Assembly: GCA_030432655.1 (NCBI GenBank)
Contig: JAUILA010000002.1
Span: 124,001-188,000 of the forward strand
Source of the DNA: Bacteroidia bacterium
GTDB taxonomy: Bacteria > Bacteroidota > Bacteroidia > Cytophagales > Cyclobacteriaceae
Length of the DNA stretch: 64,000 nt
Direction of reading: 5' to 3'
In this document: positions 35,266 to 44,703 of the stretch, in pieces
Layout: each line of letters starts with the position of its first letter
How positions within the stretch are numbered: position 1 is the first letter of the stretch
Notes under the pieces: generated by a model
What the model was told of the DNA's origin: nothing
Database searches by the model: none
Seen by the model: the letters and a program-made list of their open reading frames with translations, nothing else
Translations under genes and position numbers: made by a program

Positions 35266-36687
35266 TTATTGATCCCACCAGATATTATCCAGCATGGTCA
35301 CGTTTGGTACATTCGACGAATTACGTTGCGTCTCAGATTCCGGATAAATAATCCTGGTGGCAAAATTTCCACCCAGATCCGGATTCAGGTTGGCGGCCAC
35401 TGTCATATCCTCGTACTGGAAGTCATAGCGCCGCGCATCGTTGTATGTTTCCGGATTCAGGAACAGTGCAATGTACTTTTCTTTAAGAACCAGGTCCCTG
35501 GTCAACGATCCTGCGCCAACTGAAACTTGTCCGTTAGACAGGTAATCATCGATTTCTCCCTGTGGTACACCGATGGTCTGCATATGGGATTCGATCCCTT
35601 CCAGGTAAGCATCATAAGCCCTGCCGGAATTCCCGTCCGCCAGCGCTGCTTCAGCCTCTATGAATTTCAGTTCATAATACGTGATCACTTCCAGCGAAGA
35701 AGTACGGGAAGTATAATAACCACCCTCAACCAGGTAGGAACGCTCGCCCTGCTCGGCAGCATCTCCACGTCCTGCGCCGTTCTCCACGCCGATATATTCT
35801 CCTTCGTCAGTTGCACCGAACATGTAAGGCATCCGGGGATCTTCATATCCATAGGTGGTGCCGTCAAGTGATTCCACCAGCTGTTCCGATATCCATCCGC
35901 CAAGCAGCAGGCTTGCATTGTTAATCGCCACCGCTGACCATGGATTGATCTGCACATCAAAATATTCTACCGTCGCATTTTCCGAAGCATCATCAAATCC
36001 GTTATCCACAGCACTCAGAATGGCCGAGGGATCGTAAGATGATGTTTCGCTCTGGTGAAGCAGAAACCGTGCTTTCAGTGCGTTGGCTGCCTTGATCCAG
36101 AGATCCGTGTCGCCCTGGTAAATGAAATCATCATTGCCAGGCTCGAATGATTCGCTCGTATTCGGAGCAGAAAGCAGGCCAATCCCTTCGTCCAGCAGAC
36201 CCGTGATGGTCGTATATAATGCCTGGTCGTCATCATAAGCAGGCGTAATTGTCTGGGCGAAGAATGCTTCGTCATAAGGTATGCTTCCCCACATATCCAC
36301 AGTCAGGCCCAGGTTGATGGCCTTCAGGATTTTGGCGATTCCCAGGTAGTGAGAAGCATCTTCCTCAGTGGCCAGCACTTCCATATCACTGATATCCGTC
36401 ATGACATCATACAGCTCAAACCATGTCTGGTCGTATGCTACATTGTCCATGATATCCGTGGCGCTGCCCGGGTTGGGTGAGGCCAGGTACTGGACATAGA
36501 AGGAAGTCACGGTGGAAACATTCTGTACATTATCGCCCGTTTCAAATGAGGTACGGGTCAGTAACCCGCTCAACGGGGCGTCGGTCGGATTATTCGGGTC
36601 ATCGTTGATATCCAGGTAATCTTCACACCCCGTGAGTACCAGGAACGATGCAAGTATGAGTGTTAATTTATTCAATATTTTCATCAC
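35266..36687 (-). CDS. SusD/RagB family surface lipoprotein (second pair)
   Basis: A 473-aa lipoprotein with lipobox LVLTGC and DINDDPNNPTDAP after it. It contains the SusD-like helices with LTVDMWGSIPYDEAFFAQ (about 130-147), YELKFIEAEAALADGNSGRA and a C-terminal DNIWWDQ. It matches the first SusD in class. It lies 8 bp behind SusC. An alternative start one codon downstream is equally possible. Confidence 0.92.
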   Translation of the reverse strand: MMKILNKLTLILASFLVLTGCEDYLDINDDPNNPTDAPLSGLLTRTSFETGDNVQNVSTVTSFYVQYLASPNPGSATDIMDNVAYDQTWFELYDVMTDISDMEVLATEEDASHYLGIAKILKAINLGLTVDMWGSIPYDEAFFAQTITPAYDDDQALYTTITGLLDEGIGLLSAPNTSESFEPGNDDFIYQGDTDLWIKAANALKARFLLHQSETSSYDPSAILSAVDNGFDDASENATVEYFDVQINPWSAVAINNASLLLGGWISEQLVESLDGTTYGYEDPRMPYMFGATDEGEYIGVENGAGRGDAAEQGERSYLVEGGYYTSRTSSLEVITYYELKFIEAEAALADGNSGRAYDAYLEGIESHMQTIGVPQGEIDDYLSNGQVSVGAGSLTRDLVLKEKYIALFLNPETYNDARRYDFQYEDMTVAANLNPDLGGNFATRIIYPESETQRNSSNVPNVTMLDNIWWDQ

Positions 36688-36695
36688 TGATTTTT

Positions 36696-39600
36696 TTAGA
36701 GTGAGAGATTAAGGGTCAGGAAATAACTGCGTACACCCGGGTAACCCAATCCTGTAAATGCGGTAGCATTGCCTCCGGCCCCTGCACTGAATGATTCGGG
36801 ATCGAAACTCTGCCAAGGCGTCCAGAGAATAATATTATTCGCTGAAGCCGATAGACTGACACCACGGAAAGGCGTTTTTTCTACCAGGTTCTGTCCGAGG
36901 TCATACCGCAGTGAGATGTTCCTGAGCTTCACGAATGACGCATCTTTCACAAAATTCTCCGAAACACCGCGGAAGTCATCTCTGTAGAAACTTGCCCCGT
37001 AATTCCGGCCGTCAGGACCAATACCCTGGCCCAGCCAAACCTGCTGGTCATTCGGACTGCCGTCTGAACGAACACCGTCAAAAATGACTACTGAATTCCT
37101 GTCAAGAGAATAATCCAGCTGTCCGAATGCGGCGTAGAAGTTATCGTACTGGCTGTACTGATCAATGCCATACCGCGTGTCAATAAGGAAGGACAGGGTG
37201 AAATCTTTATACGTCAGTGTATTCTGAATTCCCATCAGCCAGTCAGGCTGTGCATTTCCAATAACCAGCGCATTAGAGTTCCTGACCGGGTATCCGTCGT
37301 CGCCAATAACGATCGAACGGTCTTCGTCAAGTTCGGTCAGATTTTCAGGCGTTCCGTTTTCGTAATAACGCTGGTAACTCGTGCCATACAGGTTTCCGTA
37401 AGGATCTCCTTCGATCAGCTGCATGGAGACGGTAGCCCCGGCATAACCGAACTGGCTTCCCACCAGGATGCTCTCAATACCTTCACGGATATCCACCACC
37501 GTGTTGCGGTTCCGTGTGAAGTTGACTGAAACGTCCCAGCTGAAATCCGGGGTACGAACAGGAGTTCCGCGGAGTACGAGTTCGATCCCTTTGTTTTCCA
37601 GTTCTCCGGCATTCAGGATAAGCCGCGTAAAGCCGGTAGCGTTGGAAACCGGTACGCTTAGGATCTGATCGGCAGAGTTAGACTTATACCAGGTAAAATC
37701 AAGCCCGAGGCGGTTGTCAAACATATTCGCTTCAAGTCCGAATTCAAGTGAGGACGTCCGCTCCGGAGTAAGCTGATCGCTGCCCAGTACGTTGCTGCGT
37801 GTAAAACCTACCTGACCATTCAGTGGATCAGTAGTGGTGTAGACGAGCTGAGTCCGATAAGGTTCTGTTCCCTTACCCACTTCAGCGTAGCTGGCTCTGA
37901 ATTTGGCGTAATTCACGAAGTCCGGCATATCCACAACTTCACTGAACACAAATCCGAGGTTAATCGCAGGGTAAAAGAAGGAGCGGTTATCCGCCGGTAA
38001 CGTGGAAGACCAGTCATTTCGTCCGGTGATATTCAGGAAAAGAAAATCATCATAATTCAATGTCAGGTCACCATACAGCCCTATCAGCCTTTCCTGCAGA
38101 ATAAACTGGCTGGTCAGCTGTTCTGTCACATTACTGAGGTGATAGAATTGGGGAACCACAAATTCGTTACCTGTGGCTACGATGGTGTTGCGGCTGATGT
38201 CAAAAATATCATTTCCGATACGCAGGGTGGCATTCAGCCGGTCGGTGATATCGTGAAAGAAGGTAGCGATGAACGTCGAGGTGATGTTTCGGCTGTTGAT
38301 CCTTGTTTCTTCAATGAAACCGGTACTGCTCAGTGCCACTTCATTGGCTACCCCCAGCGGACCGGGGAGAATTTCTTCCCGCTGATCACTGTAGGTGTCA
38401 AGTCCGATCCGGTAATTCAGGCTGAACCAGTCCGTAATATTGTATTTCAGGTTAATATTCCCGATGATCCTGTCCACATTATCCTCATAGGTCCAGTATT
38501 TCGCGGTGTAGAGCGGATTTGAATTACCATAGGTCCGCTGTGAGCCGTCCGGATTCTCAAAGTCATTTGGATCCTGAGAATATGACCAGTATTGCAGGGT
38601 TTCCATGATCCGGTCGTGCGGAACACGCATACCACCTGAATTGGTGTAGGTCATACTTCCTGAGGCGCTGAATTTATTATTAAAGTCAACGGTTCCGGAA
38701 ATTTTCGCGGAAACACGCTGCCAGTCACTGAACGGGATTACACCCTCCTGATCGAAATAGGCCAGGGAGGCAAATATGGTTGAGTTCTCCCCGCCGCCTG
38801 AAACACTCAGGTAATTGTCAGTGCTCTTACCGGTCTGCATGACTTCTTTGGTAGTCTCATACATACGGTACTCCGGGTCGATGACCTGGACGGCCTCTAC
38901 AGGTGCTCCCCAGCTTGGCCAGAAACTGGTAGGCTGGTATTCTCCGGAAAATCCTTGGCCGTAGCGTTGTTGATAGTCAGGGTGATTATTCACTTCCTCC
39001 ATTCCGAAAGAAGTCTTGAAATCAACCTTCACTTTTCCGGACTGTCCTTTTTTCGTAGTCACAATTATCGCGCCATTAGCGGCTCGTACACCGTAAAGTG
39101 CCGTTGCAGCGGCTCCTTTCAGTACGTTGACTGATTCAATATCATTTGGATTCAGGTCGGCCACCCTGTTTGACAGTCCACGGGGTGTTCCGCTGGATTC
39201 AAAAGTAGAGTTATCAATCTGAATACCATCCACAACCCATAATGGCTGGTTATTGCCGTCAGGATTAAGAGAGGTTAGTCCCCGTATGATTATTCTTGAG
39301 CTCATACCCGGTGCACCCCCTGAACTTGTGATCTGAACCCCGGCAACTTTCCCTTGCAGCGCGTTCACCACATTTGGTTGTTCTGTTTTAGCCAGGTCCT
39401 CTCCCTCCACAGTCTGGACGGAATAACCCAGTTGCCGTCGCTGCTGTTCTACACCGAAGGCAGTCACCACCACTTCCTGTAATTGTTGAATATCTTCTTC
39501 CATGGTCACATTGATGGTGGATTGCGAACCGATGGACACACGTTGTGTGGAATATCCTATAAATGAGAATACAAGCACCTCGGCACCGGCAGGTGTATTG

Positions 39601-39791
39601 ATGGTGTATTCTCCGTTGGCACCGGTCACGGTACCCTGGCTTGTTTGGTCAATAACGACGGAAACACCGGGCAAAGCAGCACCGGCGGCATCCGTTACTC
39701 TTCCAGTGACGGTCTGCTGTGCGTAGGAACTGAATCCTGCACAGACCAGCCAGCTGATCATCCAGATTGTAAAAAATCTCTTCATAAGCAT
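36696..39791 (-). CDS. SusC/RagA family TonB-linked outer-membrane transporter (second pair)
   Basis: A 1031-aa protein with signal peptide ending SSYAQQ, the carboxypeptidase-regulatory-like domain (TGRVTDAAGAALPGVSVVI), the plug (QLQEVVVTAFGVEQQRRQLG, GKVAGVQITSSGGAPGMSSR, QPLWVVDGIQID, LKGAAATALYGVRAANGAI) and a barrel ending FLTLNLSL. It heads a minus-strand operon SusC-SusD-lipoprotein-serine hydrolase-DUF1611-epimerase. That set of enzymes predicts D-amino-acid peptides as substrate. No exact promoter consensus was found in the 195 bp upstream. Confidence 0.95.
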   Translation of the reverse strand: MLMKRFFTIWMISWLVCAGFSSYAQQTVTGRVTDAAGAALPGVSVVIDQTSQGTVTGANGEYTINTPAGAEVLVFSFIGYSTQRVSIGSQSTINVTMEEDIQQLQEVVVTAFGVEQQRRQLGYSVQTVEGEDLAKTEQPNVVNALQGKVAGVQITSSGGAPGMSSRIIIRGLTSLNPDGNNQPLWVVDGIQIDNSTFESSGTPRGLSNRVADLNPNDIESVNVLKGAAATALYGVRAANGAIIVTTKKGQSGKVKVDFKTSFGMEEVNNHPDYQQRYGQGFSGEYQPTSFWPSWGAPVEAVQVIDPEYRMYETTKEVMQTGKSTDNYLSVSGGGENSTIFASLAYFDQEGVIPFSDWQRVSAKISGTVDFNNKFSASGSMTYTNSGGMRVPHDRIMETLQYWSYSQDPNDFENPDGSQRTYGNSNPLYTAKYWTYEDNVDRIIGNINLKYNITDWFSLNYRIGLDTYSDQREEILPGPLGVANEVALSSTGFIEETRINSRNITSTFIATFFHDITDRLNATLRIGNDIFDISRNTIVATGNEFVVPQFYHLSNVTEQLTSQFILQERLIGLYGDLTLNYDDFLFLNITGRNDWSSTLPADNRSFFYPAINLGFVFSEVVDMPDFVNYAKFRASYAEVGKGTEPYRTQLVYTTTDPLNGQVGFTRSNVLGSDQLTPERTSSLEFGLEANMFDNRLGLDFTWYKSNSADQILSVPVSNATGFTRLILNAGELENKGIELVLRGTPVRTPDFSWDVSVNFTRNRNTVVDIREGIESILVGSQFGYAGATVSMQLIEGDPYGNLYGTSYQRYYENGTPENLTELDEDRSIVIGDDGYPVRNSNALVIGNAQPDWLMGIQNTLTYKDFTLSFLIDTRYGIDQYSQYDNFYAAFGQLDYSLDRNSVVIFDGVRSDGSPNDQQVWLGQGIGPDGRNYGASFYRDDFRGVSENFVKDASFVKLRNISLRYDLGQNLVEKTPFRGVSLSASANNIILWTPWQSFDPESFSAGAGGNATAFTGLGYPGVRSYFLTLNLSL

Positions 39792-39938
39792 GGTTTGGTT
39801 AACTAAAGTGTATCTCTAGTTACTAAGGTCAGTCGATGGAGAAAAACTGTCAAAAAAATGAAAGGAAAATAATTAATGTAAGTAATTGATAATCAATGAT
39901 ATAATATAAATTTATGTCAAATCATGGTCAGATTGAGG

Positions 39939-39946
39939 TAAGTTTG
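39939..39946 (+). promoter_or_regulatory. -7 element before the gene at 39987
   Basis: TAAGTTTG matches TAnnTTTG exactly, 41 bases before the ATG. A TTG at the 19-bp distance is missing, so the promoter is only partly supported. Confidence 0.45.
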
Positions 39947-39986
39947 CTAATTTCACTTGTCCAATAAGCAATAACAATACACAAAC

Positions 39987-40970
39987 ATGGTCAGTAAAAG
40001 AATTCGGGAAGAGATTGAACGTCACGAGGTGATTCGTTCAGCTATTAATTTTACGCGGTATGGGGAAGACTGGACTTCCTATCCACGGACAGTATTTGAA
40101 AATGTAGCACGGAAAATAAACCAGGAGGTAACTCATCGTTCTATTGCCAACCCTGTTCTGATTGCCGATAACCTGATTGTCGGCCAGGATGAACTGGATA
40201 CCGTATTTTTTAAGCACGGTTTCATGAGCCTGGAGGATTTTCTGAATGAACTTCGTTCGCTTAATTCTTATAAGCCGTATCACTGGATCAGCGGTAAAAC
40301 ATTGCATTCATACTGGAATGGCGGCAATGCCAAGGATAAGAAATTAAACGTGCTTCTTACTTTTCTCGGGGTCCCGGTGGAAGAATGGGAAGAATGGAAA
40401 AATCATCTGGACAGCCGGGAAGTACCTCTTACGACGGAGACGGATCAATCGCTGAATGTGCTCCGCAAGTATTATACAGGCTGTTATTTCCGGTACTACC
40501 AGAAAACGGACCAGAGTCCGGTGCTTGTGAAGACGCCCTTTGTAATCCGAACAAGTTTCAATGGTGAACCGGTGATCGAAATGAAAACCATTGGTCACGA
40601 ATACCGCAGCATTCACCTGGCAGTACGGGACGGCGCTCTGTATATTGATTGTGAGAATCTGGATTGGAATGAGAAGGAGAGTTTCATTTTCAATATTGGA
40701 TTTGAAACGAATCCGCAAGTATTGGTTGGCGTTTCAAATACATTGAACCGGCGCAAAGAGGCCCTGGGGATCAAGAATGTTCTTGTGAGGCAGGCAGAGC
40801 CGTTTGACTACCGGAATACGCAGGGCGTGGAGCTTCCTTTCAACGGATATAAACCTCTGAATGAGGAGGAAGCCTGTGTTCTGGAATATTTTAAGTCCTC
40901 CCCGGACAATATCATTAAGACCAAGATCAGTTATTCCCTGCAGGAACTGCTCATGGAGCGGGCTTATTAA
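39987..40970 (+). CDS. hypothetical protein, 327 aa
   Basis: I do not recognise a named family. The N-terminal half is helical, with GFMSLEDFLNELRSL, then HWISGKTLHSYWNGGNAKDK and KLNVLLTFLGVPVEEWEEW. The last pattern, a short helix followed by LNxLLxFLGxxxxxxW, occurs in the N-terminal modules of many uncharacterised Bacteroidota proteins and resembles a small HTH-type fold. The C-terminal half (about 160-325) is beta-rich with FRYYQKTDQSPVLVKTPFVI and ends in a helical tail. No signal peptide or membrane segment is present. It overlaps the convergent rhomboid gene by 4 bp. Confidence 0.75.
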   Translation: MVSKRIREEIERHEVIRSAINFTRYGEDWTSYPRTVFENVARKINQEVTHRSIANPVLIADNLIVGQDELDTVFFKHGFMSLEDFLNELRSLNSYKPYHWISGKTLHSYWNGGNAKDKKLNVLLTFLGVPVEEWEEWKNHLDSREVPLTTETDQSLNVLRKYYTGCYFRYYQKTDQSPVLVKTPFVIRTSFNGEPVIEMKTIGHEYRSIHLAVRDGALYIDCENLDWNEKESFIFNIGFETNPQVLVGVSNTLNRRKEALGIKNVLVRQAEPFDYRNTQGVELPFNGYKPLNEEEACVLEYFKSSPDNIIKTKISYSLQELLMERAY

Positions 40971-41602
40971 AATAGGGAGAAATTGGTCAGCTGGCTCAGA
41001 AAATTAGGCAAGGCCTCAGGCACAACGATCAGGGTGAATACAATACCGAATACGCCCCCGGCGAGGTGCGCATCGTGATTGATATGATCTGCGCCTTTCT
41101 TGCCCATGTAGAACGAATAGATAATATAAAATACAGCCCATAATATACCGGGAAAGCAGAGCAGGTCTATTCCGTAAAGACATAACTTTTCCAGTGGATA
41201 GAAAATGACGTAGCTGAACAGTACGGCGCTAACTCCGCCGGATGCCCCCAGCGCATTATAGTATTGATGATCCTTGTGTTTGAAAAAGGTAGGAAGGTCA
41301 GATATGATAATTCCGAGCAGGTACAGACCTGCAAACAGGATTCTCCCGGTAACGATGCCGTATTCTCCCATTAAGGTGTACTCGACCATTCGTCCGAACA
41401 TCCAGAAAACAAACATGTTGAAGATGAGATGGATGTAATCCTTGTGGAGAAAACCGGAGGTAATAAACCGGTAATATTGCCGCTGATGGTAGACAATGTA
41501 GGGATTGAATATCCATCTGCGCATTATGTCATTGTTATTCCAGGCCCAGATCGAGATTCCGGCAGTCAGAATAGTGAGGATAGTGGTGAGATCAATATTC
41601 AT
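40967..41602 (-). CDS. rhomboid family intramembrane serine protease
   Basis: A 211-aa protein with six membrane segments. The catalytic Ser is in NALGASGGVSAVLF and the catalytic His in NHDAHLAGGVFGIVF; the HxxxN region of TM2 is visible as HKDYIHLIFNMFVFW. Rhomboids cleave single-pass membrane proteins within the bilayer. The substrate is unknown. It lies downstream of lpdA on the same strand but behind the lpdA terminator. Confidence 0.92.
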   Translation of the reverse strand: MNIDLTTILTILTAGISIWAWNNNDIMRRWIFNPYIVYHQRQYYRFITSGFLHKDYIHLIFNMFVFWMFGRMVEYTLMGEYGIVTGRILFAGLYLLGIIISDLPTFFKHKDHQYYNALGASGGVSAVLFSYVIFYPLEKLCLYGIDLLCFPGILWAVFYIIYSFYMGKKGADHINHDAHLAGGVFGIVFTLIVVPEALPNFLSQLTNFSLF

Positions 41603-41632
41603 ATAGACCTGATCAGATATATTACTGTGGGT

Positions 41633-41660
41633 AAAAAAAGCCCCGGAATTTCCGGGGCCT
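41633..41660 (-). terminator. Rho-independent terminator of sucA-sucB-lpdA
   Basis: GCCCCGGAA and TTCCGGGGC pair perfectly, and the minus-strand reading continues into seven T. Confidence 0.93.
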
Positions 41661-41665
41661 TAGTG

Positions 41666-43063
41666 TTAAACATGCATGGCACGGTTCTCAGTGGCAGCCA
41701 GGCAAGCTTCCTTGACTGCCTCCATATAGGTAGGGTGGGCGTGAGACATCCGGGCGACATCCTCAGCGGATGCACGATATTCCATAGCCGTAACCCCTGC
41801 CGCAATCATGTCAGCAGCCCTGGCGCCGATAATATGCATTCCAAGGATTTCATCTGTTTCCTTATCGGCAAGGACTTTCACTACTCCATCCGTATCCATG
41901 CTGGCACGGGCACGCCCCAGTGCCTTGAAAGGGAACGATCCGGATTTGTACGGACGTCCTTCCTCTTTCAGTTCTTCCTCGGTATAGCCCACACTCGCCA
42001 CTTCGGGCCAGGTGTAAACTACGCCCGGGATCAGTTTGTAATGGATGTGCGGTTTCTGACCGGCAAGCTGCTCTGCGACCAGCACACCTTCCTCTTCGGC
42101 CTTATGCGCAAGCATGGCCCCGCGAATGACATCCCCGATAGCATAAATATTATCAACAGAGGTTTTCAGGTGCTCATCCACTTCTATCTGTCCGCGGTCA
42201 TTGGTTTTCAGGCCGGCATTCTCCAGTCCCAACCCTTCCGTATAAGGCTTTCGCCCGATTGCCACGAGGCAATAATCCGCTTTAAAGTCCACGGTATTAC
42301 CTTTTTTATCTTCGGCTTTGATCAGCACTTCCTTTCCTTTGTTCTCAACCGACGTCACCTTATGGCTGAGTTTAAAATCAATGCCCAGTTTCTTGGTGGC
42401 CTTCATCAGCTCCTTGCCCATCGTAGAATCCATCGTGGGAATGATCCGGTCCATATATTCGATGACAGTCACATTCGAACCGATCCGTGCATAGACACTG
42501 CCCAGCTCCATACCGATTACACCACCGCCGATCACGACGAAGTTCTTCGGGATCTCTTTCAGTTCAAGCGCTTCAGTACTTGAAATAATCCTCTTCTTAT
42601 CAATCTTCGCAAATGGCAGGTCTGCCGGTTTAGAGCCGGTGGCGATGATCACATACTTGCTGGTAATTTCTTTGTTTTCCTTACCTGACGAAATACGGAT
42701 CGTATTTTTATCAACGAAGGACCCGACTCCGTGATGCACATCGATTTTATTTTTTTTCATCAGGTATTCCACCCCGTCGCACGTTTGTTTCACCACGTCC
42801 GCTTTCCTTTTAATCATCTGACCCAGGTCTGCTTTCGGTTTATTGATTTTGATCCCGTGCTCGCCGAAAGTGGTTTCAGCATTATGAAAATGCTCCGTCG
42901 AATCGAGCATTGCCTTGGAAGGGATACAACCGACGTTCAGGCAGGTTCCGCCCAGCGTATCGTATTTTTCAATAATAGCCGTTTTGAAACCCAGCTGAGC
43001 GCTCCGGATGGCCGCAACATATCCGCCTGGGCCTGAACCAATAATCGTTACATCGTATTGCAT
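41666..43063 (-). CDS. lpdA: dihydrolipoyl dehydrogenase (E3)
   Basis: A 465-aa flavoprotein that reoxidises lipoamide in 2-oxoacid dehydrogenase complexes. It has the FAD loop IIGSGPGGYVAAIRSAQLG, the redox disulfide Cys41/Cys46 in GGTCLNVGCIPSKA, the NAD loop VIGGGVIGMELGSVY and the catalytic His in MSHAHPTYMEAVKEA. Last gene of sucA-sucB-lpdA, 27 bp behind sucB, so it is first of all the E3 of the 2-oxoglutarate dehydrogenase complex, and may serve others. Confidence 0.97.
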   Translation of the reverse strand: MQYDVTIIGSGPGGYVAAIRSAQLGFKTAIIEKYDTLGGTCLNVGCIPSKAMLDSTEHFHNAETTFGEHGIKINKPKADLGQMIKRKADVVKQTCDGVEYLMKKNKIDVHHGVGSFVDKNTIRISSGKENKEITSKYVIIATGSKPADLPFAKIDKKRIISSTEALELKEIPKNFVVIGGGVIGMELGSVYARIGSNVTVIEYMDRIIPTMDSTMGKELMKATKKLGIDFKLSHKVTSVENKGKEVLIKAEDKKGNTVDFKADYCLVAIGRKPYTEGLGLENAGLKTNDRGQIEVDEHLKTSVDNIYAIGDVIRGAMLAHKAEEEGVLVAEQLAGQKPHIHYKLIPGVVYTWPEVASVGYTEEELKEEGRPYKSGSFPFKALGRARASMDTDGVVKVLADKETDEILGMHIIGARAADMIAAGVTAMEYRASAEDVARMSHAHPTYMEAVKEACLAATENRAMHV

Positions 43064-43090
43064 GAGTGTCTTATTCTTTTGAAATTCTGT

Positions 43091-44695
43091 TTATACACCA
43101 ATCATTAAGCGCGCCGGATCTTCGAGCAATTCCTTGACCCGATAGAGGAAACTCACTGATTCCCTTCCATCCACAATCCGGTGGTCATAGGACAAGGCTA
43201 CGTACATAATCGGTCTTACCACTACTTCGCCATTTTCAACCACCGCCCGTTCAACGATGTTATGCATACCAAGGATAGCGGATTGCGGAGCATTAATGAT
43301 CGGGGTGGATAACATGGACCCGAAAATTCCCCCGTTGGTGATGGTGAAGGTTCCGCCCGTCATTTCCTCAATCGACAGCTTACCGTCACGTGCCTTTGTG
43401 GCCAGTCTGATAATCTCTTTTTCAATTTCATCGAAGCTCATGTCCTCGGCATTGCGAATCACCGGAACCACCAATCCTTTAGGGGTACTGACTGCAATTG
43501 AGACATCGCAGAAGTCATGATAAACGATTTCTTCTCCGTCGATGGCTGCATTGACCGCCGGCCATTCTTTCAGGGCCTGGCAGACCGCCTTGGTGAAGAA
43601 AGACATGAATCCGAGACCAACCCCGTACTTTTCCTTAAATCCTTCCTTGTATTTCTTACGTATATCCATGACCGGCTGCATGTTCACCTCATTGAATGTA
43701 GTGAGCATGGCGGTTTCATTTTTCACTGACACCAGGCGACGGGCGATCGTTTTACGAAGATTGGTCATTTTCTCCCTTCGCTCATGCCGGTTGCCGGATG
43801 GTGTCTGCTCCTGTTCAATTACGCGTTCCTGTTGTGCGGGCCTGGATTCTTTCTTTTCAGCAGGTTTTGCATTTAAGGCATCCTCCTTGGTGATTCGTCC
43901 GTCCGCACCGGTTCCTTTTATGGATGACGGATCAAGGCCTCGTTCTTTTATGATCTTGGCCGCCGCCGGTGACGCATGACCGGTGGCATACGTCTCTTCG
44001 CCAGAAGATTCTTTTGAAGACGATTCGTCTTTAGTGGATTTTGATTCTTTCTTATCGGTGGATGCCGAAGCAGGTGCCCCGCCTTCGGTTACTTCGATCT
44101 TGCATATCGTTGAACCAATTTCCAGGGTTTCGCCTTCCTCAGCTACAATTTCAAGAATTCCCGTAGCTTCTGCCGGCAACTCGAAGGTAGCTTTGTCAGA
44201 CTCCACCTCTGCAATAATCTCATCAAGCTCCACATGATCACCACTTTCCTTCAGCCAGCTTGAAATGGTGACTTCGGTGATAGATTCTCCCACCGCCGGA
44301 ACAACCATTTCTTTTACTTCGCCTGTTTTACCACCGCCTTCAGATGATTTTCCAGCATCCTCCTTTTCCTTCTCTTTGTCTTCGTCTTTGTCTTTGTCTT
44401 TGTCCTGGTCCTGGTCCTGGTCTTTGTCTTCGTCCTTGTCTTCGTCCTGGTCTTCCTTACCCTCCGTATCAATCTCACAGATCAGGGAGCCCACTTCAAT
44501 CGTATCTCCTTCCCCGGCTTTGATATGCAGAACTCCGGCTGCCTCTGCGGGCAGTTCAAAGGTGGCTTTGTCGGATTCCAGTTCGGCTATAATCTCGTCC
44601 TGTTCGACATAATCGCCGTCATTTTTCAGCCAGGAAGCAATGGTCACTTCCGTGATCGATTCGCCCACTTCGGGGACATTTATTTTAAGGCTCAT
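43091..44695 (-). CDS. sucB: dihydrolipoyl succinyltransferase (E2 of 2-oxoglutarate dehydrogenase) with two lipoyl domains
   Basis: A 534-aa E2. Two lipoyl domains are present, with lipoylated Lys43 and Lys167, each in ESDKATFELPAEA. Between them lies a 40-residue linker of Asp, Glu, Lys and Gln (residues about 78-118, with repeated DKD and DQD). The E1/E3-binding domain is at 238-275 (HASPAAAKIIKERGLDPSSI). The catalytic domain ends with SYDHRIVDGRESVSF, which holds the active His and Asp. OdhB-type E2 normally has a single lipoyl domain; the duplication and the linker are unusual. It lies 8 bp behind sucA. Confidence 0.95.
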   Translation of the reverse strand: MSLKINVPEVGESITEVTIASWLKNDGDYVEQDEIIAELESDKATFELPAEAAGVLHIKAGEGDTIEVGSLICEIDTEGKEDQDEDKDEDKDQDQDQDKDKDKDEDKEKEKEDAGKSSEGGGKTGEVKEMVVPAVGESITEVTISSWLKESGDHVELDEIIAEVESDKATFELPAEATGILEIVAEEGETLEIGSTICKIEVTEGGAPASASTDKKESKSTKDESSSKESSGEETYATGHASPAAAKIIKERGLDPSSIKGTGADGRITKEDALNAKPAEKKESRPAQQERVIEQEQTPSGNRHERREKMTNLRKTIARRLVSVKNETAMLTTFNEVNMQPVMDIRKKYKEGFKEKYGVGLGFMSFFTKAVCQALKEWPAVNAAIDGEEIVYHDFCDVSIAVSTPKGLVVPVIRNAEDMSFDEIEKEIIRLATKARDGKLSIEEMTGGTFTITNGGIFGSMLSTPIINAPQSAILGMHNIVERAVVENGEVVVRPIMYVALSYDHRIVDGRESVSFLYRVKELLEDPARLMIGV

Positions 44696-44703
44696 GTATT
44701 GAC

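Noticed and set aside
41429-42583. 384-codon plus-strand frame opposite lpdA and the rhomboid gene
   Set aside because: It spans two real genes and a terminator on the other strand and has no protein-like composition.
44265-44612. Long plus-strand frame rich in Ser and Leu opposite sucB
   Set aside because: It is the mirror of the Asp/Glu/Lys linker codons of sucB, without start context or promoter.
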